34,037 nt of DNA, taken from Bacteroidales bacterium UBA1179. Lineage in GTDB: Bacteria; Bacteroidota; Bacteroidia; Bacteroidales; Bacteroidaceae. Below, piece after piece: positions 1-7,096 of this stretch (positions are counted from its first letter, which is position 1; every line of letters starts with the position of its first letter). A program made the position numbers and the translations under genes. The stretch spans positions 1,394-35,430 of the forward strand of contig DBYT01000031.1 in NCBI GenBank assembly GCA_002309915.1, given 5' to 3'. Under the pieces are notes generated by a model that made no database searches, was not told the DNA's origin, and saw only the letters and a list, made by a program, of their open reading frames with translations.

Positions 1-159
1 CCCCTTACCCCTCCTACCTGCAGGTTCACCCCCACCTGTTCCGAGTATGCTATTGAGGCAATAACCAAACACGGTCCCTTCAAGGGAACATGGCTTGCCA
101 TAAAGCGTGTCCTGCGCTGTCATCCGTGGGGCGGCTCGGGTTATGATCCGGTTCCATGA
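1..159 (+). CDS. yidD: YidD membrane protein insertion efficiency factor (3' part)
   Basis: The frame is open from the first base and gives 52 residues before the TGA, so the N-terminus lies outside the window (the family is usually about 70-85 residues). The visible part carries the family's cysteine-rich signature CRFTPTCSEYA followed by a GPFKGTWLAIKR stretch and the terminal RCHPWGGSGYDPVP. YidD is a small membrane-associated protein thought to assist YidC-dependent insertion of inner-membrane proteins. Its stop codon overlaps the start of the next gene in an ATGA arrangement, which implies translational coupling. The order yidD-tatD-tyrS is familiar from Bacteroidales, where rnpA normally precedes it. 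Confidence 0.93.
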   Translation, partial: PLTPPTCRFTPTCSEYAIEAITKHGPFKGTWLAIKRVLRCHPWGGSGYDPVP

Positions 160-788
160 ATATCCTGGACATCCATACACATGTGCTGCCGCAGGTGCCG
201 GGAACGGCGCTGGTATGCATTGGCTGCGGTCCGTTACCGGAAAATGAGGAGGGTCATTGGTTCAGCGCCGGCCTTCATCCCTGGGATGTAACTGAAGATT
301 TTGAAAATCAATTGGATGCGCTGGAAATACTGCTTGCGAATCCCTGGGTTCCGGCGGTTGGAGAGTGTGGCTTCGACACTTTAAAAGGCCCGTCACATGA
401 CTTGCAGGAGCAGGCATTCATACGCCAGATAGAACTGTCCGAGCGTTATGCCAAACCCATGATACTCCATGTGGTGCGTGATTTTGACAGCGTGATCCGC
501 CTGCGCCGCACGCTCAAGCCTGAGCAGCCCTGGCTAATTCACGGATTCCGCGGCGGTCCCGAACAGATGAGCCAACTATACGCGCAGGGAATCCTTGTCT
601 CATTCGGCCTCAAAAACAACCCGGAATCCCTCAAGTCAGTCCCATCAGACCGTCTTTTCCTGGAAACTGATGGCAAAACCACAATCGTGCAAACCATTTC
701 TCTGGCATCGGCCCTTCGCGAAACCCCGCCCCAAACAATACAAAACCAAATCACCAAAAACGCTACGAACCTGCTATCTCCCAGATAG
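156..788 (+). CDS. Short TatD-family metal-dependent hydrolase
   Basis: This 210-residue protein has the ordered metal-ligand motifs of TatD deoxyribonucleases and related amidohydrolases: DIHTH at residues 5-9, AVGECG with Glu70, His105 in MILHVV, His129 in LIHGFRG, and Asp172 in LETDG. Family members hydrolyse phosphoester bonds, including 3'-end DNA processing, and act in the cytoplasm; the substrate of this one is unknown. It is about 50 residues shorter than typical TatD proteins (about 260). The usual LETDSP motif reads LETDGK, a form I associate with compact Bacteroidetes versions. The ATG overlaps the yidD stop by four bases. The end (ITKNATNLL) resembles the family's final helix, so the gene looks complete rather than truncated. 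Confidence 0.88.
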   Translation: MNILDIHTHVLPQVPGTALVCIGCGPLPENEEGHWFSAGLHPWDVTEDFENQLDALEILLANPWVPAVGECGFDTLKGPSHDLQEQAFIRQIELSERYAKPMILHVVRDFDSVIRLRRTLKPEQPWLIHGFRGGPEQMSQLYAQGILVSFGLKNNPESLKSVPSDRLFLETDGKTTIVQTISLASALRETPPQTIQNQITKNATNLLSPR

Positions 789-883
789 TGCCATACTTGC
801 AAAAAATGTGCCCCACAAGCCCTACGGCAACAAGTATGGCTCAAAAAATGGCCAAAAATGCGGTTTTTGCTGCCATACTTGCA
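789..883 (+). repeat. Three copies of a TGCCATACTTGCA word in alternating orientation
   Basis: In the gap between the TatD gene and tyrS the 13-mer TGCCATACTTGCA occurs at 789-801 and again at 871-883. A reverse-complement copy of its core (CAAGTATGGC) sits between them at 831-840. The copies are spaced about 40 bases apart, so the middle copy could pair with either outer copy. The stretch between them is rich in short CAAAAAATG-like words. The function is unknown; it lies upstream of the tyrS promoter. Confidence 0.6.
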
Positions 884-949
884 TAGAATCCTCCCTACAA
901 GCTTCCTGGTAACTGGTATGGCCGGATACGGGGAAAAAGGAAGCGTGCG

Positions 950-981
950 TTTGCGTCTTTAATTAAAGAGTTGTATATTTG
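950..981 (+). promoter_or_regulatory. Promoter for tyrS (Bacteroidetes -33/-7 type)
   Basis: TTTG at 950-953 and TATATTTG at 974-981 match the Bacteroidetes promoter consensus (TTTG near -33, TAnnTTTG near -7), with 20 bases between them. The tyrS start codon follows 32 bases downstream, which leaves a short leader. Confidence 0.7.
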
Positions 982-1013
982 CGGGCTTTTGTACAGAATC
1001 TAAGAACATAAAT

Positions 1014-2312
1014 ATGACCAATTTTGTTGAAGAACTGACCTGGAGAGGCATGATTCACCAGATGATGCCCGGTACCGACGAACTCCTGAGCAAGGAACAG
1101 GTTACAGCTTACGTGGGTTTTGACCCCACCGCCGATTCACTTCATATCGGCCATCTTTGCAGTATCATGATACTCCGCCATTTCCAGCGTTGCGGCCACA
1201 AGCCTCTGGCGCTGATAGGAGGTGCCACCGGAATGATAGGTGACCCCAGCGGAAAATCACAGGAGCGCAACCTCCTGAATGAGGAGACTCTCAAGCATAA
1301 TGTGGAGTGTATCCGTAAGCAGTTGGCCAAGTTCCTGGACTTTGACAGCGACGCCTCGAATAAGGCTGAACTTGTAAATAATTATGACTGGCTGAAGGAT
1401 GTTACTTTCCTGGATTTTTCACGTGACATCGGCAAGCATATAACCGTCAATTACATGATGGCCAAGGACTCCGTGAAGAAGCGTCTGAACGGTGAGGCCC
1501 GCGACGGTCTTTCATTTACAGAGTTTACATATCAGTTACTTCAGGGATATGATTTCCTTTATCTGAACGAGCACAAGAACTGCAAGCTCCAGATGGGTGG
1601 TGCCGATCAGTGGGGTAACATCACCACCGGTGCGGAACTCATCCGCCGTATCAACGGAACCGAGTGCTTTGCCCTGACCTGCCCGCTCATAACCAAGTCT
1701 GACGGTACTAAGTTCGGTAAGACCGAGGGCGGCAACGTATGGCTCAACCCCGAGTACACTTCACCCTACAAGTTCTACCAGTTCTGGCTCAACGTAAGCG
1801 ACGAGGACGCCAAGCGCTACATCAAGATCTTCACCAACATTGAGAAGGAAGAGTGCGAGGCCCTGATTGCCGAGCACGATGCAGCACCCCATCTGCGTCT
1901 GGTTCAGAAGCGTCTTGCCAAGGATGTGACCTGCATGGTACACAGCGAGGCCGATTACAAGGCAGCCGCCGAGGCATCGGACATCCTGTTCGGAAACAGT
2001 GCAAGTGCCGATGACCTGAAGAATATCGACGAGTCGATGCTGCTCTCAGTTTTCGACGGTGTTCCCCAGTTCCGTTTCAACCGCGAGGTTCTCAAGCAGG
2101 AGGTCAAGGCATCCGATTTCCTGACTGACATCTGTCCGGTGTTCTTCAGCAAGAGCGAGGCCCGCAAGATGATGCAGGGTGGAGGCGTTTCGGTCAACAA
2201 GGAAAAGACCTATGACCACTCCCGCATATTTACCGAGGATGATCTGGTTGACGGACGTTATATAGTACTCCAGAGAGGCAAGAAAAACTACTATCTCCTG
2301 ATAGCCGAATAA
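1014..2312 (+). CDS. tyrS: Tyrosyl-tRNA synthetase
   Basis: This cytoplasmic class I aminoacyl-tRNA synthetase charges tRNA-Tyr with tyrosine (EC 6.1.1.1). The 432-residue length is normal for bacterial TyrRS. The HIGH motif is at residues 44-47 in GFDPTADSLHIGHL, the tyrosine-binding segment includes GGADQWGN near 195-202, and the second ATP motif is KFGKT at 233-237, a usual bacterial variant of KMSKS. The C-terminal part, from about residue 350, is an S4-type RNA-binding domain with SKSEARKMMQGGGV. The ATG at 1014 sits directly after a good promoter and gives the expected N-terminus. A tRNA-Gln gene with its own promoter follows 45 bases downstream. Confidence 0.98.
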   Translation: MTNFVEELTWRGMIHQMMPGTDELLSKEQVTAYVGFDPTADSLHIGHLCSIMILRHFQRCGHKPLALIGGATGMIGDPSGKSQERNLLNEETLKHNVECIRKQLAKFLDFDSDASNKAELVNNYDWLKDVTFLDFSRDIGKHITVNYMMAKDSVKKRLNGEARDGLSFTEFTYQLLQGYDFLYLNEHKNCKLQMGGADQWGNITTGAELIRRINGTECFALTCPLITKSDGTKFGKTEGGNVWLNPEYTSPYKFYQFWLNVSDEDAKRYIKIFTNIEKEECEALIAEHDAAPHLRLVQKRLAKDVTCMVHSEADYKAAAEASDILFGNSASADDLKNIDESMLLSVFDGVPQFRFNREVLKQEVKASDFLTDICPVFFSKSEARKMMQGGGVSVNKEKTYDHSRIFTEDDLVDGRYIVLQRGKKNYYLLIAE

Positions 2313-2324
2313 GGGAAAAAACCC

Positions 2325-2332
2325 TATATTTG
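2325..2332 (+). promoter_or_regulatory. Promoter -7 box for tRNA-Gln
   Basis: TATATTTG matches the TAnnTTTG consensus and lies 25 bases before the tRNA, immediately after the tyrS stop codon. It suggests that the tRNA is transcribed independently of tyrS. Confidence 0.65.
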
Positions 2333-2357
2333 CACGCCTTTAAAGGCTTTAGGCGAT

Positions 2358-2428
2358 TGTCGTATGGTGTAATGGTAGCACAACAGGTTTTGGTTCTGTT
2401 TGTCCTGGTTCGAATCCGGGTACGACAG
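2358..2428 (+). tRNA. tRNA-Gln (anticodon TTG)
   Basis: The sequence folds as a 71-base cloverleaf. The acceptor stem is TGTCGTA/TACGACA with discriminator G. The anticodon stem is ACAGG/TCTGT with one G-U pair, around the loop TTTTGGT, which places TTG at the anticodon. The T arm is CCTGG-TTCGAAT-CCGGG. The anticodon reads CAA (glutamine), as well as CAG by wobble. No CCA end is encoded. A T-run starting at 2430 could help end the transcript. Confidence 0.96.
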
Positions 2429-2474
2429 CTTTTTTAAGGAATTTTTTCACAGTCGGAACAAATCTTAACGTCAA

Positions 2475-2519
2475 TGGCACGTTTCGGGCATACAAAGCCG
2501 GAAACGTGCCATATCTTTG
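2475..2519 (+). promoter_or_regulatory. Near-perfect palindrome abutting a TATCTTTG promoter box
   Basis: The arms at 2475-2489 (TGGCACGTTTCGGGC) and 2497-2511 (GCCGGAAACGTGCCA) are reverse complements with one mismatch and are separated by 7 bases. The right arm ends directly at a TATCTTTG -7 box (2512-2519), so the palindrome covers the -33 region. This layout fits an operator at which a dimeric regulator could block or replace -33 contacts. No TTTG -33 box is present at the right spacing. The palindrome would not be part of the transcript if initiation is about 6-7 bases after the box. Confidence 0.5.
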
Positions 2520-2525
2520 TAGCGT

Positions 2526-2643
2526 AAGTTTTCATGCACATATTTGGTTAGTAATTGACTTTCGTGATGTCCCGACTCCGGTCTGAGAAGATGTGGATAA
2601 GGACCAAAAAAAGGGGCCGCTCAGCAGCGGCTTCTTTTTTTTA
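2526..2643 (+). ncRNA. Candidate small RNA between tRNA-Gln and the GH43 operon
   Basis: A TAnnTTTG box (2512-2519) and an intrinsic terminator (2616-2643) delimit a unit of about 118 nt with no reading frame of useful length. The next gene has its own promoter box at 2697-2704, downstream of the terminator, so the unit seems to be free-standing. A possible internal stem is GGTC/GACC, enclosing the GAGAAGATGTGG stretch. I do not recognise it as tmRNA, SRP RNA, RNase P RNA or 6S RNA. The alternative is an attenuated leader of the GH43-SusCD operon. The 5' end is estimated only from promoter spacing. Confidence 0.42.
2616..2643 (+). terminator. Intrinsic terminator
   Basis: GCCGCT (2616-2621), a 4-base loop CAGC and AGCGGC (2626-2631) form a perfect hairpin followed by a T-rich run to about 2643. 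An A-run upstream (2606-2612) extends the stem and could make it work on both strands. It closes the candidate small RNA. Confidence 0.85.
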
Positions 2644-2696
2644 CCCTTTTTTTAAAAAAAAACAAGTCAAATCTGCGTTGAAAGCCAAAAAAGAGT

Positions 2697-2704
2697 TAAC
2701 TTTG
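2697..2704 (+). promoter_or_regulatory. Promoter -7 box for the GH43/FAS1/SusCD operon
   Basis: TAACTTTG matches TAnnTTTG and lies 48 bases before the GH43 start, after the upstream terminator. The best -33 candidate is GTTG at 2677-2680, with shorter than ideal spacing. It would be the main promoter for the plus-strand genes from 2753 onward. Confidence 0.5.
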
Positions 2705-2752
2705 GCCGCTAACTGAATTTTTAGATAATAAATATATTAACCAAAGTAACTT

Positions 2753-3784
2753 ATGAAGAAGCGTTATCTTTTTCCCGCTGATTACATGGCTGACCCTTCA
2801 GTTCACGTATTCAACGGCAGAGTGTACATCTATCCTTCACACGACTGGGAATGCGAAAATGTCGAGAATGACAATGGTGACCAGTATGTCATGAAAGATT
2901 ATCACGTCCTTTCCACAGATGACATCATGAACGGTCAGGTAGTTGACCACGGCAAGGTAATCGGTCTGGAAGATATTCCATGGGCCGGCCGCCAGCTTTG
3001 GGACTGCGACGTTCAGGAGTATGAAATCGAGGTTCCCACCAATGCAGAGGAACAGGCACAGGGAATGGGCTACAGCAAGAAAACTAAGCGTTACATCATG
3101 TACTTCCCCATGAAGGACCGCAACGATGTGTTCCACTGGGGTACAGCAATAGCACAGCGTCCCGAGGGTCCGTTCATCCCCAACCCCGCACCCGTTGCCG
3201 GCAGCTACAGCATCGATATGTGCGCATTCCGCGACGATGCCGACGGTGAGGTTTACGTATACTTCGGCGGTCTTTGGGGCGGACAGCTTCAGCGCTATAA
3301 AGACAATATCCATCTGGAGACCCCGTACCTGCCCGAGGGCAAGGAGGATGCACTTCCCAGCCGTTGCGTACGCCTTACCAAGGACGGTCTGAACTTTGCA
3401 GAGGCACCGCGTCCCATCCTTGTTGTAGATGAGAAAGGCAATCCTCTCAAGGCTGATGATCCCCACCGCTTCTTCGAGGCTTCATGGATGCACAAGTACA
3501 AAGGCAAATATTACTTCTCATATTCAACCGGTGACAGCCATCTGCTGTGCTATGCAACCGGTGACAACCCTTACGGCCCCTTCACATACCAGGGCGTCAT
3601 CCTGACTCCCGTTGTAGGTTGGACAACCCACCACTCAATCATCGAGTACAAGGGTAAGTGGTATCTGTTCCATCATGACAGTGTGCCTTCAGGCGGCAAG
3701 TCATGGCTCCGCAGCCTCAAGGTCTGCGAGATCGAATATGATGCCCAGGGCCATATCAAGACCATTGAAGGTATTGACAAGTAA
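2753..3784 (+). CDS. GH43 family glycosidase without signal peptide (xylosidase/arabinofuranosidase type)
   Basis: This 343-residue protein is a single five-bladed beta-propeller of glycoside hydrolase family 43. The general base is Asp14 in ADPSVHVF, the pKa-modulating Asp155 sits in SIDMCAF, and the probable general acid is Glu242 in RFFEASWMHKYKGKYYF. Typical GH43 blade motifs follow (THHSIIEYKGKWYLFHHD). No signal peptide or lipobox is present, so it should act in the cytoplasm on imported oligosaccharides. Family members are inverting enzymes that remove terminal xylose or arabinofuranose from xylan-derived glycans; which of the two applies here cannot be read from sequence alone. It is the first gene of the operon, 42 bases before the FAS1 lipoprotein gene. 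Confidence 0.88.
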   Translation: MKKRYLFPADYMADPSVHVFNGRVYIYPSHDWECENVENDNGDQYVMKDYHVLSTDDIMNGQVVDHGKVIGLEDIPWAGRQLWDCDVQEYEIEVPTNAEEQAQGMGYSKKTKRYIMYFPMKDRNDVFHWGTAIAQRPEGPFIPNPAPVAGSYSIDMCAFRDDADGEVYVYFGGLWGGQLQRYKDNIHLETPYLPEGKEDALPSRCVRLTKDGLNFAEAPRPILVVDEKGNPLKADDPHRFFEASWMHKYKGKYYFSYSTGDSHLLCYATGDNPYGPFTYQGVILTPVVGWTTHHSIIEYKGKWYLFHHDSVPSGGKSWLRSLKVCEIEYDAQGHIKTIEGIDK

Positions 3785-3826
3785 ATGAGATTACCTAATT
3801 GATTCAATAATCAAAACAACCAAATA

Positions 3827-6800
3827 ATGAAAAGATTCAAATCTCTTACAAACCGTTCCGGGTTGTTTGGAGCAATTCTGGCCGTCATGGGCACAGTATT
3901 CGGCATAAATTCCTGTACGCCGGATTTTGTCCTTGACAAAGAATTCCCCCAATGGCTCGGTACAAGTATCTATGAGACTCTCAAAGAAGGCTTCAAGAAT
4001 GACAGCACCGGTGAGATGTACTCATTTAACACGTTCGTCAGACTAATCGAAGATCTGGATGAGGTCAGCGTACTGGCCAAGACCGGCAGTAAGACACTTT
4101 TCGTAGCCGATGACAAGGCATTCGAGCGTTTCTTCAAGAACTGCCCGTTCTTCCTTGAGAACGGCGAGAGGGTAACCAGTTACGAACAGTTGAGCAAGGC
4201 TCAGAAGACCATGATCCTTAACGGATCTATGCTGAACAATGTTTATCAGGTCGCAATGCTTTCCAGCAGCCCTGGTTCCAGCAATATGGGTAATGAAACT
4301 CCCCCTATGTCTGGAAAATGTATGCGCAGGGTTTCTGCATCAAACGTACTTGATACAATTCCGATTCTTAAGGCCAGCGATTTCCCCAAACACAATGATT
4401 ATTGGAACCGTCTTCGCACTAAGAACGCCGGCAGAGGCATAGTACTTCTCCAGGATGGATCAAACAAGCCTATCATCTTCTTTGTCAACAAGTTCCTTAC
4501 TAATAACAGAATTGACAGTGATGACTATGACTTCCTGTTCCGTCTTGGCCGTTACAGCAAGGTAGGCAAGCCTGCCCACAGACCGGGTGATGCAAGTATC
4601 AACGGTAATTCCATTGCATGGCCCAACAAGAAGTGCTTCAATGGATTCCTCCACGTAATGGAAGACGTTGTCTATCTGTTGCCCAATATGGCCGATTACA
4701 TTGCGACAAATCCCAACAGCCAGATATTCAGCTCCATTCTCGAGCGTTTCTCTGTACCTACCTATTCATATAGCGACAGACAAGACAGAGATGAGAATAT
4801 CAGAATGCTTCTCAATGCAGGACTTATCACGAGCCCGGCTTTGGAGCAGGCCATGTCAGGTAACAATGACTCTGTATTTGTAAAGAAGTATCTTTCAAGT
4901 AGAGCCGGTGTGAGCCAGAACAAGTTTGTGGGACTGAGTAAGAACCTTGACAATAAATCTGCCCAGCCCAATGAGATTCTGAGGTTTGATCCGGGATGGA
5001 ACAGTTACATATCATCAACTAACGGCAATAACGCTGATGTTGCTCTTCAGACTGATATGGGTCTTATGATGGTTCCTCTGGATTCAGCTCTTATGCAGTG
5101 GTGGCTTGATGAGAGTCAGGTCGGTGCCCGACTCAGAGCTACATTCGGTCTTAAGAAAGACATGCCTGCCGCTTCTATGACTAAGGAAGATGTAATAGAG
5201 GATATGGCAGGTATTCCTATGGATGTAGTTGTAGAGCTTGTCAACAACAATATGCATTACTCTCTGGTAAGTTCTGTTCCCAGTAAATTCCCGAGTGTTC
5301 TGAATGACGCCCAGGATCCTTTCTTTGAGGACAAGACACGTACTGAGGCCGAAAACACTATAGATGACGTGGTTATGTGCTGTAACGGTGCCATATATTT
5401 CACATCGACAGTATATGTTCCTACAACATACAGATCAGTAGCTTATCCCGTTATTGTTAACCAGAGGCTCAAGATTATCGACTACGCAATACGTAGTGAT
5501 AAGAAACTGGCTTACAAGGCTTATCTGAACTCAATGGTAGCCGAGTACAGTTTCTTTGTACCCCTGCTTGATTCAATAGGTGTAGGTCTTCCCGCATTCA
5601 AGGACAAACTCGTCTGGATAGATCCGGCTTCATTCTATCTGAAAACCAATAACAAGGGTAGTATAAAGGCTTTGGCTTTCAGTTATGATAAAGAAGATGA
5701 GGGTGCCAAACCCACCATTATGGCTAATCTTTATGATTACGACGCTGAAACCGGTACTTTCACCGATGACGGTGAGAAGTATGTCCTTAAGATGAAAGAA
5801 GAGAATGGTGAACAAGTAGCAGATGAAAATGATGCAGCAACAGCATTCTTCCGCAACAGACTTCAGGACATCATGGATTACCATATTATAATAGGTGACG
5901 TAGAAACTCCTGCTGTAAAAGATCCTGACGGCTATTCTTACTTCAGGACCAAGGGCCGCGGAACAATCCGTTTCAAGGGTGTAGCTGATCCCGTTAATGA
6001 TTATGAGAACATGATTGTCCAGGGCGGATGGCAGATTGAGAATGCAGGAAAGGGTGATGCTATTGAAAGACCTGTCAAGGTGGTTCAGCGTGTTGACCTG
6101 TCCAAGAAGACTTCACTTACTCCCGGTAACGGCCGTACCTATATCATCGACCGTCCGTTGCAGCCTTCCAGAAATTCCGTATTTGACATTGTATCGGATT
6201 CAATCAACTATCCGGAATTCCTTGATTTCTATCATTTGATGAAGGATGTAGGAATCTTTGCCAGTACGTCTAACGGAAACTTTATCGGTGCGTTGAACTG
6301 TGTTTCAACCTTCAATACATATCATTACACAGTTTACGTTCCTACAAGCGCTTCATTGAAACCCCTTTACAAGACCTTAAGAGGTTTGCTTACTCTTAAT
6401 CAGTTGGATTCTATCAAGACAGCTTACAATACAATTATTGTAGGAGATATAAAGGATGATTATGAGGATGAGGATGATTATGATCCCACCAAGGTGGACA
6501 GCGTAGTCGCTGTTAAACTTCCTCCATATCTGATGGCTCTTTCTATGGAATTGTTCGGTACTAAGGATAGTATCAATGCTGTCAAGGCAGCTGCCGTACA
6601 GGGTAAGAATGAAAAGGATGATGCTTACAATGCCCGTTTCGGTGCTAACTATTTCATCAACAAGAAAAAAGAACAGATGAAGAATTTCGTCAGCTATCAT
6701 ATTCAGGACAACTCTGTATATATCGGTGCTGAATTCAATGCCGGTATCGACGACAGGACCGGTCTGCCGGCACTGGAGGCTGAGTATGAGACTGCATATA

Positions 6801-7081
6801 TGAACAGCAGCCAGCAGTTCGTAAAACTGACAGTCAAGGGCGGTACAGATATTACAGTCAAGGATAAGAAAGACAATGTCCGCCAAGTTCAGCAGACAAA
6901 GAGCCCGACAGGCAAACCTTATTACAATATCATGTGTCGTGAGTACGAGATAAAGTCTGCAAGTGGAGCCGCCACTTTGGATGATACCGATTTTGAAGAC
7001 TTCCTGATTGAGACTTCATCTTATGCTGTAGTTCATCTGATTGATGAGCCGTTGTTCAGTGGTGATTTGAATTTACAATAA
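3827..7081 (+). CDS. Large fasciclin (FAS1) repeat surface lipoprotein, about four FAS1 domains
   Basis: The 1084-residue product starts with a lipoprotein signal ending at FGINSC (Cys30), so it is probably outer-membrane anchored and may be surface exposed. I see about four FAS1-like modules. The first (about 45-265) has TLFVADDKAFERFF and NGFLHVMEDVVYLLP. The second (about 285-545) has LMMVPLDSALMQWW and CCNGAIYFTSTVYVPT. The third (about 550-770) has SFFVPLLDSIG and NGRTYIIDRPLQPS. The fourth (about 780-1080) has YTVYVPTSASLKPLY. FAS1 domains are adhesion or ligand-binding folds, and no catalytic role is known for them here. The gene ends 15 bases before SusC1, so it is very likely co-transcribed with it. 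A surface glycan-binding or scaffold function is inference from position. Confidence 0.82.
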   Translation: MKRFKSLTNRSGLFGAILAVMGTVFGINSCTPDFVLDKEFPQWLGTSIYETLKEGFKNDSTGEMYSFNTFVRLIEDLDEVSVLAKTGSKTLFVADDKAFERFFKNCPFFLENGERVTSYEQLSKAQKTMILNGSMLNNVYQVAMLSSSPGSSNMGNETPPMSGKCMRRVSASNVLDTIPILKASDFPKHNDYWNRLRTKNAGRGIVLLQDGSNKPIIFFVNKFLTNNRIDSDDYDFLFRLGRYSKVGKPAHRPGDASINGNSIAWPNKKCFNGFLHVMEDVVYLLPNMADYIATNPNSQIFSSILERFSVPTYSYSDRQDRDENIRMLLNAGLITSPALEQAMSGNNDSVFVKKYLSSRAGVSQNKFVGLSKNLDNKSAQPNEILRFDPGWNSYISSTNGNNADVALQTDMGLMMVPLDSALMQWWLDESQVGARLRATFGLKKDMPAASMTKEDVIEDMAGIPMDVVVELVNNNMHYSLVSSVPSKFPSVLNDAQDPFFEDKTRTEAENTIDDVVMCCNGAIYFTSTVYVPTTYRSVAYPVIVNQRLKIIDYAIRSDKKLAYKAYLNSMVAEYSFFVPLLDSIGVGLPAFKDKLVWIDPASFYLKTNNKGSIKALAFSYDKEDEGAKPTIMANLYDYDAETGTFTDDGEKYVLKMKEENGEQVADENDAATAFFRNRLQDIMDYHIIIGDVETPAVKDPDGYSYFRTKGRGTIRFKGVADPVNDYENMIVQGGWQIENAGKGDAIERPVKVVQRVDLSKKTSLTPGNGRTYIIDRPLQPSRNSVFDIVSDSINYPEFLDFYHLMKDVGIFASTSNGNFIGALNCVSTFNTYHYTVYVPTSASLKPLYKTLRGLLTLNQLDSIKTAYNTIIVGDIKDDYEDEDDYDPTKVDSVVAVKLPPYLMALSMELFGTKDSINAVKAAAVQGKNEKDDAYNARFGANYFINKKKEQMKNFVSYHIQDNSVYIGAEFNAGIDDRTGLPALEAEYETAYMNSSQQFVKLTVKGGTDITVKDKKDNVRQVQQTKSPTGKPYYNIMCREYEIKSASGAATLDDTDFEDFLIETSSYAVVHLIDEPLFSGDLNLQ

Positions 7082-7096
7082 GCAAACGTACAGAAA

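Noticed and set aside
595..912. A 105-codon plus-strand frame overlapping the end of the TatD gene and running into the gap before tyrS
   Set aside because: It overlaps a real gene in another frame, has basic low-complexity content with no motif, and covers the repeat region.
2474..2527. A 17-codon frame starting inside the palindrome and ending just after the promoter box
   Set aside because: It spans the promoter itself, so it would not be transcribed from it, and it is explained by the palindrome.
2837..3466. A 209-codon minus-strand frame
   Set aside because: It lies wholly inside the GH43 gene, which has intact catalytic motifs. It is an antisense shadow of biased codons.
6377..6886. 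A 169-codon minus-strand frame
   Set aside because: Antisense to the FAS1 lipoprotein gene, with no recognisable signal or domain.
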